Positions 10,190 to 20,184 of a stretch of DNA of 64,000 nt are shown piece by piece. The notes below the pieces were generated by a model. It searched no databases and was not told the DNA's origin. It worked only from the letters and a program-made list of their open reading frames with translations. Every line of letters begins with the position of its first letter. Positions within the stretch are counted from its first letter, which is position 1. Origin of the DNA: Nakazawaea peltata (taxonomy: Eukaryota > Ascomycota > Pichiomycetes > Alaninales > Pachysolenaceae); contig BCGQ01000002.1 of assembly GCA_001599355.1 (NCBI GenBank), positions 509,554-573,553 on the forward strand, written 5' to 3'. Made by a program: the position numbers and the translations under genes.

Positions 10190-11840
10190 TTCTATATGAC
10201 TTTACCAATGGTCGTTGAGACTCTTTGCTCTTCACCACGCCAAAACTTTCTCTCTTCTCTCGAAAATTTTTTTCCTTTGTTATGAAAAAAAATTTTCTTT
10301 TTTAGTAACAAGTGTGAGAGTGAGCGTAACACGCATTAAGGAGAGGAATAAAATTTTTTGCGGTATGATCGGTTTGGAGATGGGAGGGAAATTACGCGGG
10401 AGAGGGAGGAAGAGGGGGTAAATGTGGGTATTGATTATATTGGGGTGAAATGTGATTGGATGAAGGGGGAGAGTATGGGAGAAGTATGGGAGGAAGAGTA
10501 GGGAAGAGAGAGTAGAGGAGGGCAGGTAGAGAGGGAAGATGAAGACTGTTTTGGAATGATTCTTCATTAGAAAGAGAGTGGAGGGGTGAGGTGGTTGGAT
10601 GGAAATTGAAGTGAAGTTGTGGAGATCTGTTGGTTTGATGAAATCTTGAATAAACAGCTCAGTAAAGCCCATGGTAGCTTAGTGCCCTTTAGTATGCGAC
10701 AATAATCGTAATTTGCTGCTCATATATGGCGTGGGAAACAGTCGTGTAAAATATCCCAATTACGCGTCTGCCATCCCTATTCACGTGCAAATAACATTGC
10801 GCTATTGTTCTCCTCGCCCATATAAATACCGGCCAATTTCCCATTTCCAATTTAAGAGATACAGCGGATTTTTATCGGATTTTTAAGGGTGAAACTAACC
10901 CCCTTTTTGGGGGATTTAGGTTTTCAATCGATCTGAAAATGTATGGAGCTGATGAATGAAGGTGTTTCCAGATGGTGATGGTTGTCATTAGGCTTATTTT
11001 ATTCTCCTGACCATTGCTTCAACATTGCTATTCATCGATATATTGTCAGTCGTTGTTGGTGGTCACTGTGGGATTACCCCCTTTTTTAAGTATGAGATCA
11101 GATTGGAATATTTTGAGTATGATAATTGATTGGAGAAAAGTTTTTGTCTTTTTTATTATTGTGGTCAAAGTAAGTGATGTGAGATAGTGATACATCTGAA
11201 TGGATTGTAAGGTGTCTAACGGACCCTAGTTATTGTGTCGCTGTATCGGGTCCTTGATATCTGCTGATCCAGTCATTAATCTCCATCTACCAATTGCATC
11301 CGTCCTTCAGTCATCGATACGTAGTAATTGTATAACCATTTAAGTAGTTGTTACCAGTGATTGGATAGCGCTAAGGAGTCGTTGTCCTCGTTAGTGGTCA
11401 CTCGTCGTCAATGATAATCGAAATCATCATCGAAATCGTCATCGATCATAGTTTAGGCAATTGTTATCCATCCGTAGTAATGATCTTCGTAGGACCGTCT
11501 GTGGTACCCTCGGTGTTACCCTCGAAATACCCTCGGAATTGTCCCCCCATTACCCCCGGTATCACCCATCCACCGCCTGTTTTCTCCTCTCGTCCAACTT
11601 CGCCGGAGGAAAAAATCCAAAAAAAATTGTCCAATTCATCGATTTAATTTAGAGAAGGATAACGGCGGGTAGTTGATTTGAACAGTGGTGAATCTAAGGA
11701 CTTGAAATAGTTATAGTTAGGCGTTGGGAAAGTGATTGGACTGAGAGATAGGAATTTTTTTCGGCGTTTACGGGGAATTTTGTAACGGCGGTTAATCAGA
11801 GACAAAGACAGAGACGAGACGACTACAGAGCGAGATAAAG

Positions 11841-11888
11841 AGCCAGATACAGAGCCAGATACAGAGCCAGATACAGAGCCAGATACAG
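11841..11888 (+). repeat. 12-bp tandem repeat in the CHD1 leader
   Basis: Four perfect units of AGCCAGATACAG, followed by a partial unit and looser copies (AGCCACAAACA, AGCCAAACAG) running to about 11910. The array ends about 25-45 bp before the CHD1 ATG, so it is very likely transcribed as 5' leader. Confidence 0.85.
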
Positions 11889-11935
11889 AGCCACAAACAA
11901 AGCCAAACAGAACAATCCAAACAATCCAACACATC

Positions 11936-14900
11936 ATGGCCCTCGCAGACGAAATAGAACTGAACCCTGAGTTGTACGGCTTGAGAAGATCAAGACGTGC
12001 CCATATCCCAGTGGAATCTTATGATCTCGAGAGCGATTCCGAATCACAACCGCGTAAAAGATCCAAACGAGATAAAAAATCGCTGGATTATCAAGAAGAT
12101 GACGACGATGAAATGGATGGGTTCGTCGTAGATGATGACGAGGATGACTATGAAGAATTTTCATCTCGATCCAAGACCAAGAGACCTCGTGGGAGACCCC
12201 CTGGGAAGAGCTCCAAAACTAAGAAAAGCTCTAAGAAACTGAAACCGGCTCCACTGGAGATCCGGTTTTCCGGCCGTAACAATAAGACAGTCAACTACGC
12301 CGTTGATTATGACGATGATGACGATTTACTCGAGTCCGACGACGAGGACCAGTACTCTTATGAAGCTGAAGGATCTGTCCCATACGAAGAATCCGAAAGT
12401 GACCTCCATTACATAGACCAAGTCATGGATCATCGTCGTAAAGGTGACACTGAGGAGGAAGGAGACTCCACAGAGATCATGGACCTTCAGACGGCCACGG
12501 AGCTCTACGAATTCAAGATCAAATGGTCCGATAAATCGCATTTGCATAACACTTACGAAACTTACCAAGATTTAAAGCAGTATAAAGGTATTAAAAAGGT
12601 GGACAACTACCTGAAACAGTTCATTATTCTTGACCACGAGATCCGTGCCGACCCTTATATCACCCGTGAAGATATCGAGCTGATGGACTTGGATAGAGAA
12701 CGTCGTCGTGACCAGAATCTGGAGTATACTCAAGTGGAGAGAATCGTCGACAGTGAGCGTGTGATCGAGGGAGGAGTATCCACGTTGAAATATTTCGTCA
12801 AGTGGAAGAGATTGAACTATGATGAGTGTACATGGGAATTGTCCGATGAGATCCTGCAATTGGCTCCAGATAAAGTCCAGCAGTACCAGCAGCGTGCCAA
12901 GTCGAAGATTTTGCCTAATTTGTCGCTGAATTATGGCTCAAATAGACCTAGATTCGAGAAATTGGTCTCCCAACCTCTGTTCATCAAGAATGGAGAATTG
13001 AGAGACTTCCAATTGACCGGTTTGAACTGGATGCTGTTCTTATGGTCGCGTAATGAGAACGGAATTCTTGCCGATGAGATGGGGTTGGGTAAAACTGTCC
13101 AGACTGTATCGTTTTTAAGTTGGTTGATCTATGCTCGTCGTCAAAATGGTCCTCATTTAGTGGTGGTTCCATTGTCGACCTTGCCAGCCTGGCAAGAGAC
13201 CTTTGAGAAGTGGTCTCCGGACTTGAACTGTATCTATTACGTGGGAAATACCGACTCTCGTCGTACTATCCGTGACTATGAGTTCTACACCAGCAATAAG
13301 AAACCGAAATTCAACGTGCTTTTGACTACTTATGAATATATATTGAAGGACCGGTCGGAATTGGGTTCGTTCAAATGGCAATTCCTTGCCGTTGACGAGG
13401 CCCATCGTTTGAAGAACGCCGAGTCTTCTTTGTACGAGTCTTTACGGGATTTCAAAGTCGCCAACAGATTGTTAATCACCGGTACTCCATTGCAGAACAA
13501 CATCAAGGAATTAGCAGCCTTGGTGGACTTCTTAATGCCTGGAAAATTACAGATCGACCAAGAAATCGATTTCGAAGATGGAGGTGAAGAACAAGAACTG
13601 TACATTAAATCTGTTCAAGAGAGTATTAATCCGTTCATTTTACGTCGTTTGAAGAAAGACGTCGAGAAGTCGTTGCCTTCCAAGACCGAGCGGATCTTGC
13701 GTGTCGAACTTTCCGATATCCAGACCCAATACTACAAGAATGTGTTGACAAAGAATTACTCAGCTTTGAATGCCGGAGTCAAAGGTGCCCATGTCTCCTT
13801 GTTGAATGTCATGCTGGAGTTGAAGAAACTGTCCAACCATCCGTACCTTTTCGACAATGCCGAAAGCATGGTATTGAGTAAAGCTGGGTCGTCTACTCGT
13901 GAGAATGTCTTGAGAGGTATGATCATGTCATCGGGTAAGATGGTTTTGCTCGACCAATTGTTGACTAGATTGAAGAAAGATGGTCACAGAGTACTTATTT
14001 TCTCCCAGATGGTCAGAATGTTGGATATTTTGGGTGATTACATGTCGATCAAAGGGTATAAATTCCAACGGTTGGACGGTACAGTTCCATCATCTCAGCG
14101 TCGTATTTCTATCGACCATTTCAACAAGGAAGGGTCGGAGGATTTCGTCTTCTTGCTTTCCACTAGAGCTGGTGGGTTAGGTATTAATTTGATGACGGCT
14201 GATACGGTTATTATTTTCGATTCTGACTGGAATCCTCAGCTGGATTTGCAACTGATGGCCAGAGCTCATAGAATTGGTCAGAAAAACCATGTCATGGTGT
14301 ACCGTTTTGTCAGTAAAGACACTGTAGAGGAGGAAGTTTTAGAGAGAGCAAGGAAGAAGATGATCTTGGAGTATGCTATTATATCGTTGGGATTGACCGA
14401 CAAGAAGACGTCTAAGAAACTGGATCCTTCGGCTGGTGAATTGAGTGAGATCTTGAAATTCGGAGCTGGAAATATGTTCAAGAACAGTTCCGAGAACCAA
14501 AAGAAGTTGGAAGACTTGAATTTGGATGACGTTTTGGATCATGCCGAGGATCATGTAACTACTCCAGAGTTGGGTGAGAGTAATTTAGGAGGAGAAGAGT
14601 TCTTGAGACAATTTGAAGTCACCGATTATAAAGCCGATGTCGAATGGGATGATATTATTCCGGAAGAAGAGTTACTGAAGATCAAAGAGGAGGAGAAGAA
14701 ACGTCAAGACGATGAGTACTTGAAGGAGCAACTTCAAATGTTCTCAAGAAGGGCTGCTGCTGTGAAGAACATGCAAGAATCTCAGAAACAGCCTATGTAC
14801 GCTGAGTATGATGAAGAAGATGAGTTGGAGGAGAAGAAACGTAAAGAAAGGGCTCGTAAGAGAAAGGCTCAGCAAGCCTTTAACACCTTGACCGACAAAG

Positions 14901-16174
14901 AAATCCGTGCTATTTACAAACAAATCGGTAAATGGGGTGATATCGACGGAATGTGGGAGGAACTTATTGTGGAAGGATCGATTTCTAACAAGAATTTGGA
15001 TTTGTTGAAGGAGTGTTATCATGATTTAGTTCAGACCGCAGTTGATTTGGTCACTAAGGAGGAAGAACGTCGTCATAAAGTACTTGCTGATCTTGAGAAG
15101 AAGGCTCAAGAACAGAGAGAGAGGGAGAAATCCACTCCTCCTCCATCTGGGGCTGGAAGTCCTCCTCCTTCTTCGGAATCTGGAGCTAAAGATGCTGTAG
15201 CATTATGGCAACAGAAACGTAAAGAGATCAAGAAACTGATTTTGTTTGATTATAAAGGTGTCACTAAGCTTAATGCCGAGGTTGTGGTCAATAGACCTAA
15301 GGAAATGAAGACATTGAGACAGCTTGTTCCTGCAAATGATCCTCTTAAATTCAGATTGGCAAGAATGCCTAAACCTGTGTATGGGTGGTCTTGTGATTGG
15401 ACTCATGTAGACGATGAGAAATTGTTAATTGGTGTATACAAGTTTGGTCATGGTTCGTGGATTCAAATTAGAGACGACCCATTGTTGGGATTACAAAATA
15501 AGATGTTTTTGGATGCCAATGCTGTCTCTAAGGAATCTTATACTGTCCAAGATGAACAAGGAAACACTGTTACTAAGGAAAGAGTGATCAAAAAGACCCC
15601 TCAAGCTATTCATTTGACCAGAAGAGCCGATTATTTGATGGGATTCCTTGAAGAAATCAAGAATGCCCCAGCCATTCCATTACCTCCAGTGAAGAAGGAA
15701 GTAACTGGAAGTTTGAACGGTGTTGGTGGTGGATTACCGATCCCAAGATTACCTACAAGTGCGGCATCATCTTCAGCCAAAAAGAATGGTACTCTGAGCT
15801 CGAATGGATCATCTTCAGGTCCGGTAAAGAAGTCCAGTTCCCCAGAAGCCCCTCCAACCAAGAAAGTTGAAGAGGATGAGCATATTGTGTTGGATGAAGA
15901 GGACTGTAAGAGACGTATGAACGCTGTCAGATCATCTTTACGTCTGTTGAAACAAGGATCCAAAGGAATGGACCGTGTCAAATGGGCTCAAGTGTTGAAG
16001 AAGGAACTTTTGGCCGTGGGAGATCACATTTCTAAAGAGCTCCAAACCACCAAAGCCAAGAACAAATTGGACAAACAATTGTGGTATTTTGCTCTGAGAT
16101 TCTGGCCAGCCAAAGTGCATAGTTCTAAGATCAGAGCAATGTACAAAAAAATCAAGGAAGCAGGAAAGTCGTGA
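11936..16174 (+). CDS. CHD1: CHD1 chromatin-remodelling ATPase
   Basis: 1,412 residues from the ATG at 11936 (S. cerevisiae 1,468). An acidic/basic N-terminus leads to tandem chromodomains (about 185-320), with [19 protein letters not shown] in the second. The SNF2 motor follows: DEMGLGKT at 380-387, DEAH at 487-490, and the helicase motif V/VI block ending MARAHRIGQ near 780. After a linker come the SANT/SLIDE-type DNA-binding domain (about 980-1220) and a C-terminal CHCT helical domain ([17 protein letters not shown], about 1340-1400). Chd1 slides and spaces nucleosomes behind RNA polymerase II. This gene also gives the best evidence for the altered code: codons 367, 632, 769 and 773 are CTG at positions that are Ala in Chd1/SNF2 proteins ([33 protein letters not shown]). 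Confidence 0.97.
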   Translation: MALADEIELNPELYGLRRSRRAHIPVESYDLESDSESQPRKRSKRDKKSLDYQEDDDDEMDGFVVDDDEDDYEEFSSRSKTKRPRGRPPGKSSKTKKSSKKLKPAPLEIRFSGRNNKTVNYAVDYDDDDDLLESDDEDQYSYEAEGSVPYEESESDLHYIDQVMDHRRKGDTEEEGDSTEIMDLQTATELYEFKIKWSDKSHLHNTYETYQDLKQYKGIKKVDNYLKQFIILDHEIRADPYITREDIELMDLDRERRRDQNLEYTQVERIVDSERVIEGGVSTLKYFVKWKRLNYDECTWELSDEILQLAPDKVQQYQQRAKSKILPNLSLNYGSNRPRFEKLVSQPLFIKNGELRDFQLTGLNWMLFLWSRNENGILADEMGLGKTVQTVSFLSWLIYARRQNGPHLVVVPLSTLPAWQETFEKWSPDLNCIYYVGNTDSRRTIRDYEFYTSNKKPKFNVLLTTYEYILKDRSELGSFKWQFLAVDEAHRLKNAESSLYESLRDFKVANRLLITGTPLQNNIKELAALVDFLMPGKLQIDQEIDFEDGGEEQELYIKSVQESINPFILRRLKKDVEKSLPSKTERILRVELSDIQTQYYKNVLTKNYSALNAGVKGAHVSLLNVMLELKKLSNHPYLFDNAESMVLSKAGSSTRENVLRGMIMSSGKMVLLDQLLTRLKKDGHRVLIFSQMVRMLDILGDYMSIKGYKFQRLDGTVPSSQRRISIDHFNKEGSEDFVFLLSTRAGGLGINLMTADTVIIFDSDWNPQLDLQLMARAHRIGQKNHVMVYRFVSKDTVEEEVLERARKKMILEYAIISLGLTDKKTSKKLDPSAGELSEILKFGAGNMFKNSSENQKKLEDLNLDDVLDHAEDHVTTPELGESNLGGEEFLRQFEVTDYKADVEWDDIIPEEELLKIKEEEKKRQDDEYLKEQLQMFSRRAAAVKNMQESQKQPMYAEYDEEDELEEKKRKERARKRKAQQAFNTLTDKEIRAIYKQIGKWGDIDGMWEELIVEGSISNKNLDLLKECYHDLVQTAVDLVTKEEERRHKVLADLEKKAQEQREREKSTPPPSGAGSPPPSSESGAKDAVALWQQKRKEIKKLILFDYKGVTKLNAEVVVNRPKEMKTLRQLVPANDPLKFRLARMPKPVYGWSCDWTHVDDEKLLIGVYKFGHGSWIQIRDDPLLGLQNKMFLDANAVSKESYTVQDEQGNTVTKERVIKKTPQAIHLTRRADYLMGFLEEIKNAPAIPLPPVKKEVTGSLNGVGGGLPIPRLPTSAASSSAKKNGTLSSNGSSSGPVKKSSSPEAPPTKKVEEDEHIVLDEEDCKRRMNAVRSSLRLLKQGSKGMDRVKWAQVLKKELLAVGDHISKELQTTKAKNKLDKQLWYFALRFWPAKVHSSKIRAMYKKIKEAGKS

Positions 16175-18094
16175 ATGTATAGTAAATTCAAAGATGATTT
16201 AATAGGTGTAGAAAGTAGGGGCAGTAGGCAGTGGGGCACGAGGGGGAGGAAGAGGGGGGGGGAGAGGGAGAAAAGAGAGGGGCAAGGAGGGCGAGGGAGA
16301 GTAAATGGACGAGCCATAACCTATCCGTTCCAGTCCACCGCGCTAAACTCAGCTTACGTTCCCTTCAACCCATCCTCTTTCCGTTCAGATCTCCTATAAA
16401 AATCTGCTGTTTTATTACATCGCACGACAATTAATGCCGAAAAAATTCACAGAGACAAAGGAAGAAATATTTAAGACATATTTTGATCTGCAGTGCATGC
16501 GGGAGACTAGAAGCTGAGAATGGGACTAGAGTGGGAGGAGGAGGGAGGAGAGAGAGGGAGGGGCAGATGGAGAGAGAGTGGGGAGAGCGAGGTGGAGAGA
16601 TGTGGAATGGATTGGAGGGTCTATAGAGGGTGGATTGGAGTGGATTGGAGTGTGATGTGTTGTGGAGGTGTGGAGTCATAGATCCGCTCTGTAATTACTC
16701 TCTTCACATCTCCACATAAGCCTCCTGTTGAGTGTCTAAGAAAAACTGTTGCGCTGCGCAAAATCATACTAAAAAAGTAAACTCATAACATTTAACCCGA
16801 GGAAAATGATGAGACTGTGATTACATAAGAAAAGAAAGGAGGGTAAAAAGAAGAGAAAAGGGAGGGTAACAAAGGAGTAAAGCCAGGTAAGATAAAGGTA
16901 GGGTAAGCAGTGAAGATAAGAGGAGGAGAATAAGGATAAATAATTATCAGATTAGAACAATAAAAAGAATAGATAATCGACTGATGTTATAGTTAAGATC
17001 TGTAATGAGGCATCGTAATGGTTACAGTTCCAGAGTTATCACTACCCTGACGGTGCTTTAATTGTACTGTATCCTCTCCTTGTAGGGTCTAGGTTTTTTG
17101 TGCTACTTTAATCCAAACGCACAACAAGCATTTGAGCACCGGCTTTGTTACTAGCGCACGGAATTTACCTGTACTACATAATAAATTGTACGTCAGCATA
17201 TTTTTTGTATGGCAATGCTAGACATACATTACATGGAGAGTTTCTTTTGTCGAGTATATAAATGAATACGAGTGCTGAGAGGCGAGTGGCAAGAAATTGA
17301 ATCAATTGGGATTCATTTCAATCATAGTTCTTCATCTTCAAACAAATCCAACTCAAGCCAACTCAAGCCAACTCAACCCAATCCAATTCAATCCTGCCCT
17401 ATTGCCCCAAACCTACACTCAATTATCCTTTGCATAACCAAGAAAAAAAACAAAATCCGCACAATAGATAGTAGATCACAATAGGGGATTCGCAAGCATT
17501 AAAAATCAAACGAGGGTAACAAAGAATATAATTTAAGTTTCAATTCCGGTGTGGCATGTTCGAGTCCAACCATTTACACCAACTTCAGCATTTACAAACC
17601 TCAACGACATCAATTGGCATCCATCATCCCATCACAAACGTCCCACATCCCATGTGCAGGTAAGTCCGCTTTTCAAGATTTCTGCCCTAGAAAAAGGGCA
17701 GAAGGAAAAAGTCTGATTCTAGAATACTGACCAAGACTCGTAACGGGGATAATAACAGGAGGCAGGTTTGACATAGCTGGGGATAGGTCTGGATCCAGAT
17801 TCCTGATAGTGATGGATTCAGATCTATCTTGATAGTTGAGCTCCATAAACAGTAGTATCCAACCCCGAATTACGCTCTGCTCCCTCCCCTCTCCCTCCCC
17901 CTCGTTTCTCGTTCTGCCCCTCTTCGTTCCCTCCCATTTTTCATGCCCAAGCCCTGAATACATATTTTTTCCCTCCAAATTGTGTGTGGAAAGTCCGGAG
18001 AGGGAAAAAAGCGGGTGTTGAATCGGATTCGAAGTAGATTGCAACAGATCACACCAAGGGCGGATAACAAATCACAGAGTCTCAGGAGTTGGAA
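16175..18094. other. Long upstream region of the Ser-rich regulator gene
   Basis: About 1.9 kb without a convincing gene. Two purine-rich blocks (16200-16320 and 16530-16680) follow CHD1. Four Reb1-like GGGTAA motifs lie at 16841, 16864, 16901 and 17514. Three ACTCAAGCCA-type units occupy 17351-17380. A short ORF begins at 17556 (MFESNHLHQLQHLQ...) and reaches a perfect GTAAGT donor at 17660, then a 9-bp hairpin at 17680-17703 and a TACTGAC at about 17725. No acceptor joins it in phase with the downstream gene, so I treat it as an upstream ORF or a leader intron of unknown use. Confidence 0.45.
17680..17703 (+). other. Perfect 9-bp hairpin in the leader region
   Basis: TTCTGCCCT (17680-17688) pairs exactly with AGGGCAGAA (17695-17703) around an AGAAAA loop. 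It lies 15 nt after the GTAAGT at 17660, so it could be part of a leader intron or a structured 5' leader. Confidence 0.6.
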
Positions 18095-20182
18095 ATGCGG
18101 AAAATGGGCATCTACCCTTCGTGGAAGAACAACAACAGCGCCAATGGCTCCTCAACAGCCGCCTCCCCCAACGCCCCTACAACGACCACCAACAGTGCTG
18201 CTTTAGATAACGAATCGGTAACGAATCACCGGGACGAAGGGCACGAGCCAATGGCCTTGAAGAGTCCTTTGGGGTTCTCAGGAGCCACATTTGATGGGGC
18301 TCTGTCTAGCGCCGGCGGCAATACGAACGCCCCGGCTGTGCCGCTGCCTTTGCCGAGCCCACATAAATCCTCCACCAGAGTGTGGAGATTGAAGAAATAT
18401 CGGAGCAGTGACGCCGAACAACAATCCACGCTCATACGAGACCCACTGGGAGCTAAAGGGTCCTCATTTGCATCTGATCATGAGCTGTTACAGCCCACGA
18501 CTTTGGCCCCTTCCAAAAATGGTACCAGAAGACTTCCGCCTAGACGGCCTAAAACTGATAAAAATGGGAACCCTCTTGAGTTTGTCTTCATCGATGCATC
18601 TCCGTTAAGGAAATCCACAACGGCTGAAGATGACGAGACATCAGCTGAACAGCCACAAATCACCGAGCAATCCACAAAAAGACCAGGCAAATTCCCAAAG
18701 AATATCTTCAGACTTTCCTCCGGCAGTAGAAAAGAATCAAGGACAATCAATACAGACATCGCTACAGCCCTGAAATCCAAGATATCTCCGTCTGACGAAT
18801 ATCCAGACTCGGCAGTGCTGGCCTTGAAACTGTCCAGTACATTACAGGATTTGACTCGGGCTCGTAACAGTAGTGTGTCTTCGGTCAATAGTAGACACTC
18901 ATTGAAGAGAAATTATACGTCTATTCTGCTGCAATCTCGGTTACCAGCGTCATCTCAAGCTTCAGTCGAGGGAAATACTGCTGGAATGGCAAGATCAGAC
19001 TCGTTAGTATACATAACTATTGACGATAACGGAAGAGCAGCTGTACTGCACCAGCCACAACTCAGTAAAACGATCAGCTCGTCGTCGTCGGTCGTATCGG
19101 ACTTTTTGAACTCGACTAGAAGTCGTTCTCCTCCAGCCGAACGTGCTGAAACCCAACCACCGGCTCCTCAGGGACTCTACGTAAACACTCATTTCTACAG
19201 CTCTCCTCTGTTACAACAGTCTCCATATTTCAACCAAAACAACCAAGGATCGACCCCGTACTCTTTAAGTGCTACGGACGATGACGAAGACGCTCTGTAT
19301 GATGATAAAGACGAGCTTTTCATCGGATCTCAAGCCAGTGACAACGATTATGAATTCAATGGTAATAACGATGCTTTGATTCTGTTCAGTAAAGTGATCG
19401 GATCTAAAAGACAGCAATTAAGTAGGAAGAATTCCAGTGTGTCGATTAGCTCGAATTTCAACAACATGACTCTCGCTAATACTCCTGTTCTGTCTCCTAC
19501 AGTGTCTCGTCCTCTTCATCAACGGTCTCTCTCATCGTTATCACAAACAGCCTTGCCTAGTAGACGTAGTTCTCCAGTCAGACGTCGTCTCAGACATTCT
19601 CAGTCGGTCTCGATCACCACGACTCCAGATATCAGTTATTATCAATCCGGTATTAATAATAAACTGAATCCATACATGTTGAAGACTCAAAGTGTGAGAC
19701 AGAACTCTGCTCATTCGACCGACTCTGCCTCATTTGATCGTCTTGGTCCCGCTTTGGACTTATCGTCGAGTTATACGACTCTGAGCATGTCCTCAGTAGC
19801 TACACCGACGAGTCCTGAACTTCATCGTGGGAGTTCTGGAGACAATAAACTCAAACAGAAGCAACAACAGTTATCGCAACAACAATTGCCCCAACACCAG
19901 TTGCCCCAACACCAGTTGCCCCAACTTCTGTCTCAGATGCCTCATCTCCAATCTTCTCATGACGATGACTTAGGCATCTCGTCTCAGACTTGGACTAACC
20001 CGGTGTCGGCTTTCAATAACCCTCTGTCGTCGGCCATGCATAATTTGGGATCCATAGAGTCCTCCAAAACCTTGACAAGCAATTTGGACCCGTCAGCCCA
20101 GCTGCAGCCCAACGAAGAGTTCGCCGATTTCGACTTGTTCGATTTCATCTCCTACGATAATAATCAGACTTATTTCAATTAG
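18095..20182 (+). CDS. Ser-rich, low-complexity protein of unknown function (regulator-like)
   Basis: About 695 residues from the ATG at 18095. An in-frame TTG 6 nt upstream is not a start, and the frame is closed by a TAA at 18065. I do not recognise the family. Visible parts are an N-terminal Ser/Asn/Thr/Pro tract, a short conserved-looking block RRPKTDKNGNPLEFVFIDAS followed by PLRK (about residues 147-170), many SP/TP and RxxS sites (RRSSPVRRRLRHSQSV about 490-505), an acidic patch (ATDDDEDALYDDKDE), a QLPQH repeat encoded by a 15-nt tandem, and an aromatic-acidic C-terminus EEFADFDLFDFISYDNNQ. Composition suggests a phosphorylated nuclear regulator with an activation-like tail, but no DNA-binding domain is visible. 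CTG codons should read Ala. Confidence 0.8.
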   Translation: MRKMGIYPSWKNNNSANGSSTAASPNAPTTTTNSAALDNESVTNHRDEGHEPMALKSPLGFSGATFDGALSSAGGNTNAPAVPLPLPSPHKSSTRVWRLKKYRSSDAEQQSTLIRDPLGAKGSSFASDHELLQPTTLAPSKNGTRRLPPRRPKTDKNGNPLEFVFIDASPLRKSTTAEDDETSAEQPQITEQSTKRPGKFPKNIFRLSSGSRKESRTINTDIATALKSKISPSDEYPDSAVLALKLSSTLQDLTRARNSSVSSVNSRHSLKRNYTSILLQSRLPASSQASVEGNTAGMARSDSLVYITIDDNGRAAVLHQPQLSKTISSSSSVVSDFLNSTRSRSPPAERAETQPPAPQGLYVNTHFYSSPLLQQSPYFNQNNQGSTPYSLSATDDDEDALYDDKDELFIGSQASDNDYEFNGNNDALILFSKVIGSKRQQLSRKNSSVSISSNFNNMTLANTPVLSPTVSRPLHQRSLSSLSQTALPSRRSSPVRRRLRHSQSVSITTTPDISYYQSGINNKLNPYMLKTQSVRQNSAHSTDSASFDRLGPALDLSSSYTTLSMSSVATPTSPELHRGSSGDNKLKQKQQQLSQQQLPQHQLPQHQLPQLLSQMPHLQSSHDDDLGISSQTWTNPVSAFNNPLSSAMHNLGSIESSKTLTSNLDPSAQLQPNEEFADFDLFDFISYDNNQTYFN

Positions 20183-20184
20183 AT

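Larger units (their letters stand above)
10178..11935. other. RLI1-CHD1 divergent intergenic region
   Basis: About 1.76 kb between two start codons. The RLI1 side has three AAAATTTTT (RRPE-like) motifs (about 10261-10302 and 10351) and a strand that is C/T-rich in the RLI1 sense (10380-10570). The middle has ACGCGT (about 10762), CACGTG (10782-10787) and TATAAATA (about 10817). A perfect CCCCCTTTTTGGGGG palindrome follows at about 10899-10913. The CHD1 side has three TACCCTCG units (about 11510-11540, Reb1-like GTTACCCT) and a 12-bp tandem array ending just before the ATG. The TATA lies 1.1 kb from CHD1, so either a very long leader or an unannotated transcript is possible. No ORF in it looks real. 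Confidence 0.45.

Noticed and set aside
10945-11020. Possible C/D snoRNA (CTGATGA ... CTGA)
   Set aside because: The C box has a wrong first base, there is no terminal stem and no recognisable rRNA guide. Too weak without a target search.
17556-17570. GTTCGAGTCC resembling a tRNA B box
   Set aside because: The flanking bases do not form a T-arm stem, and no A box, anticodon arm or acceptor pairing is present.
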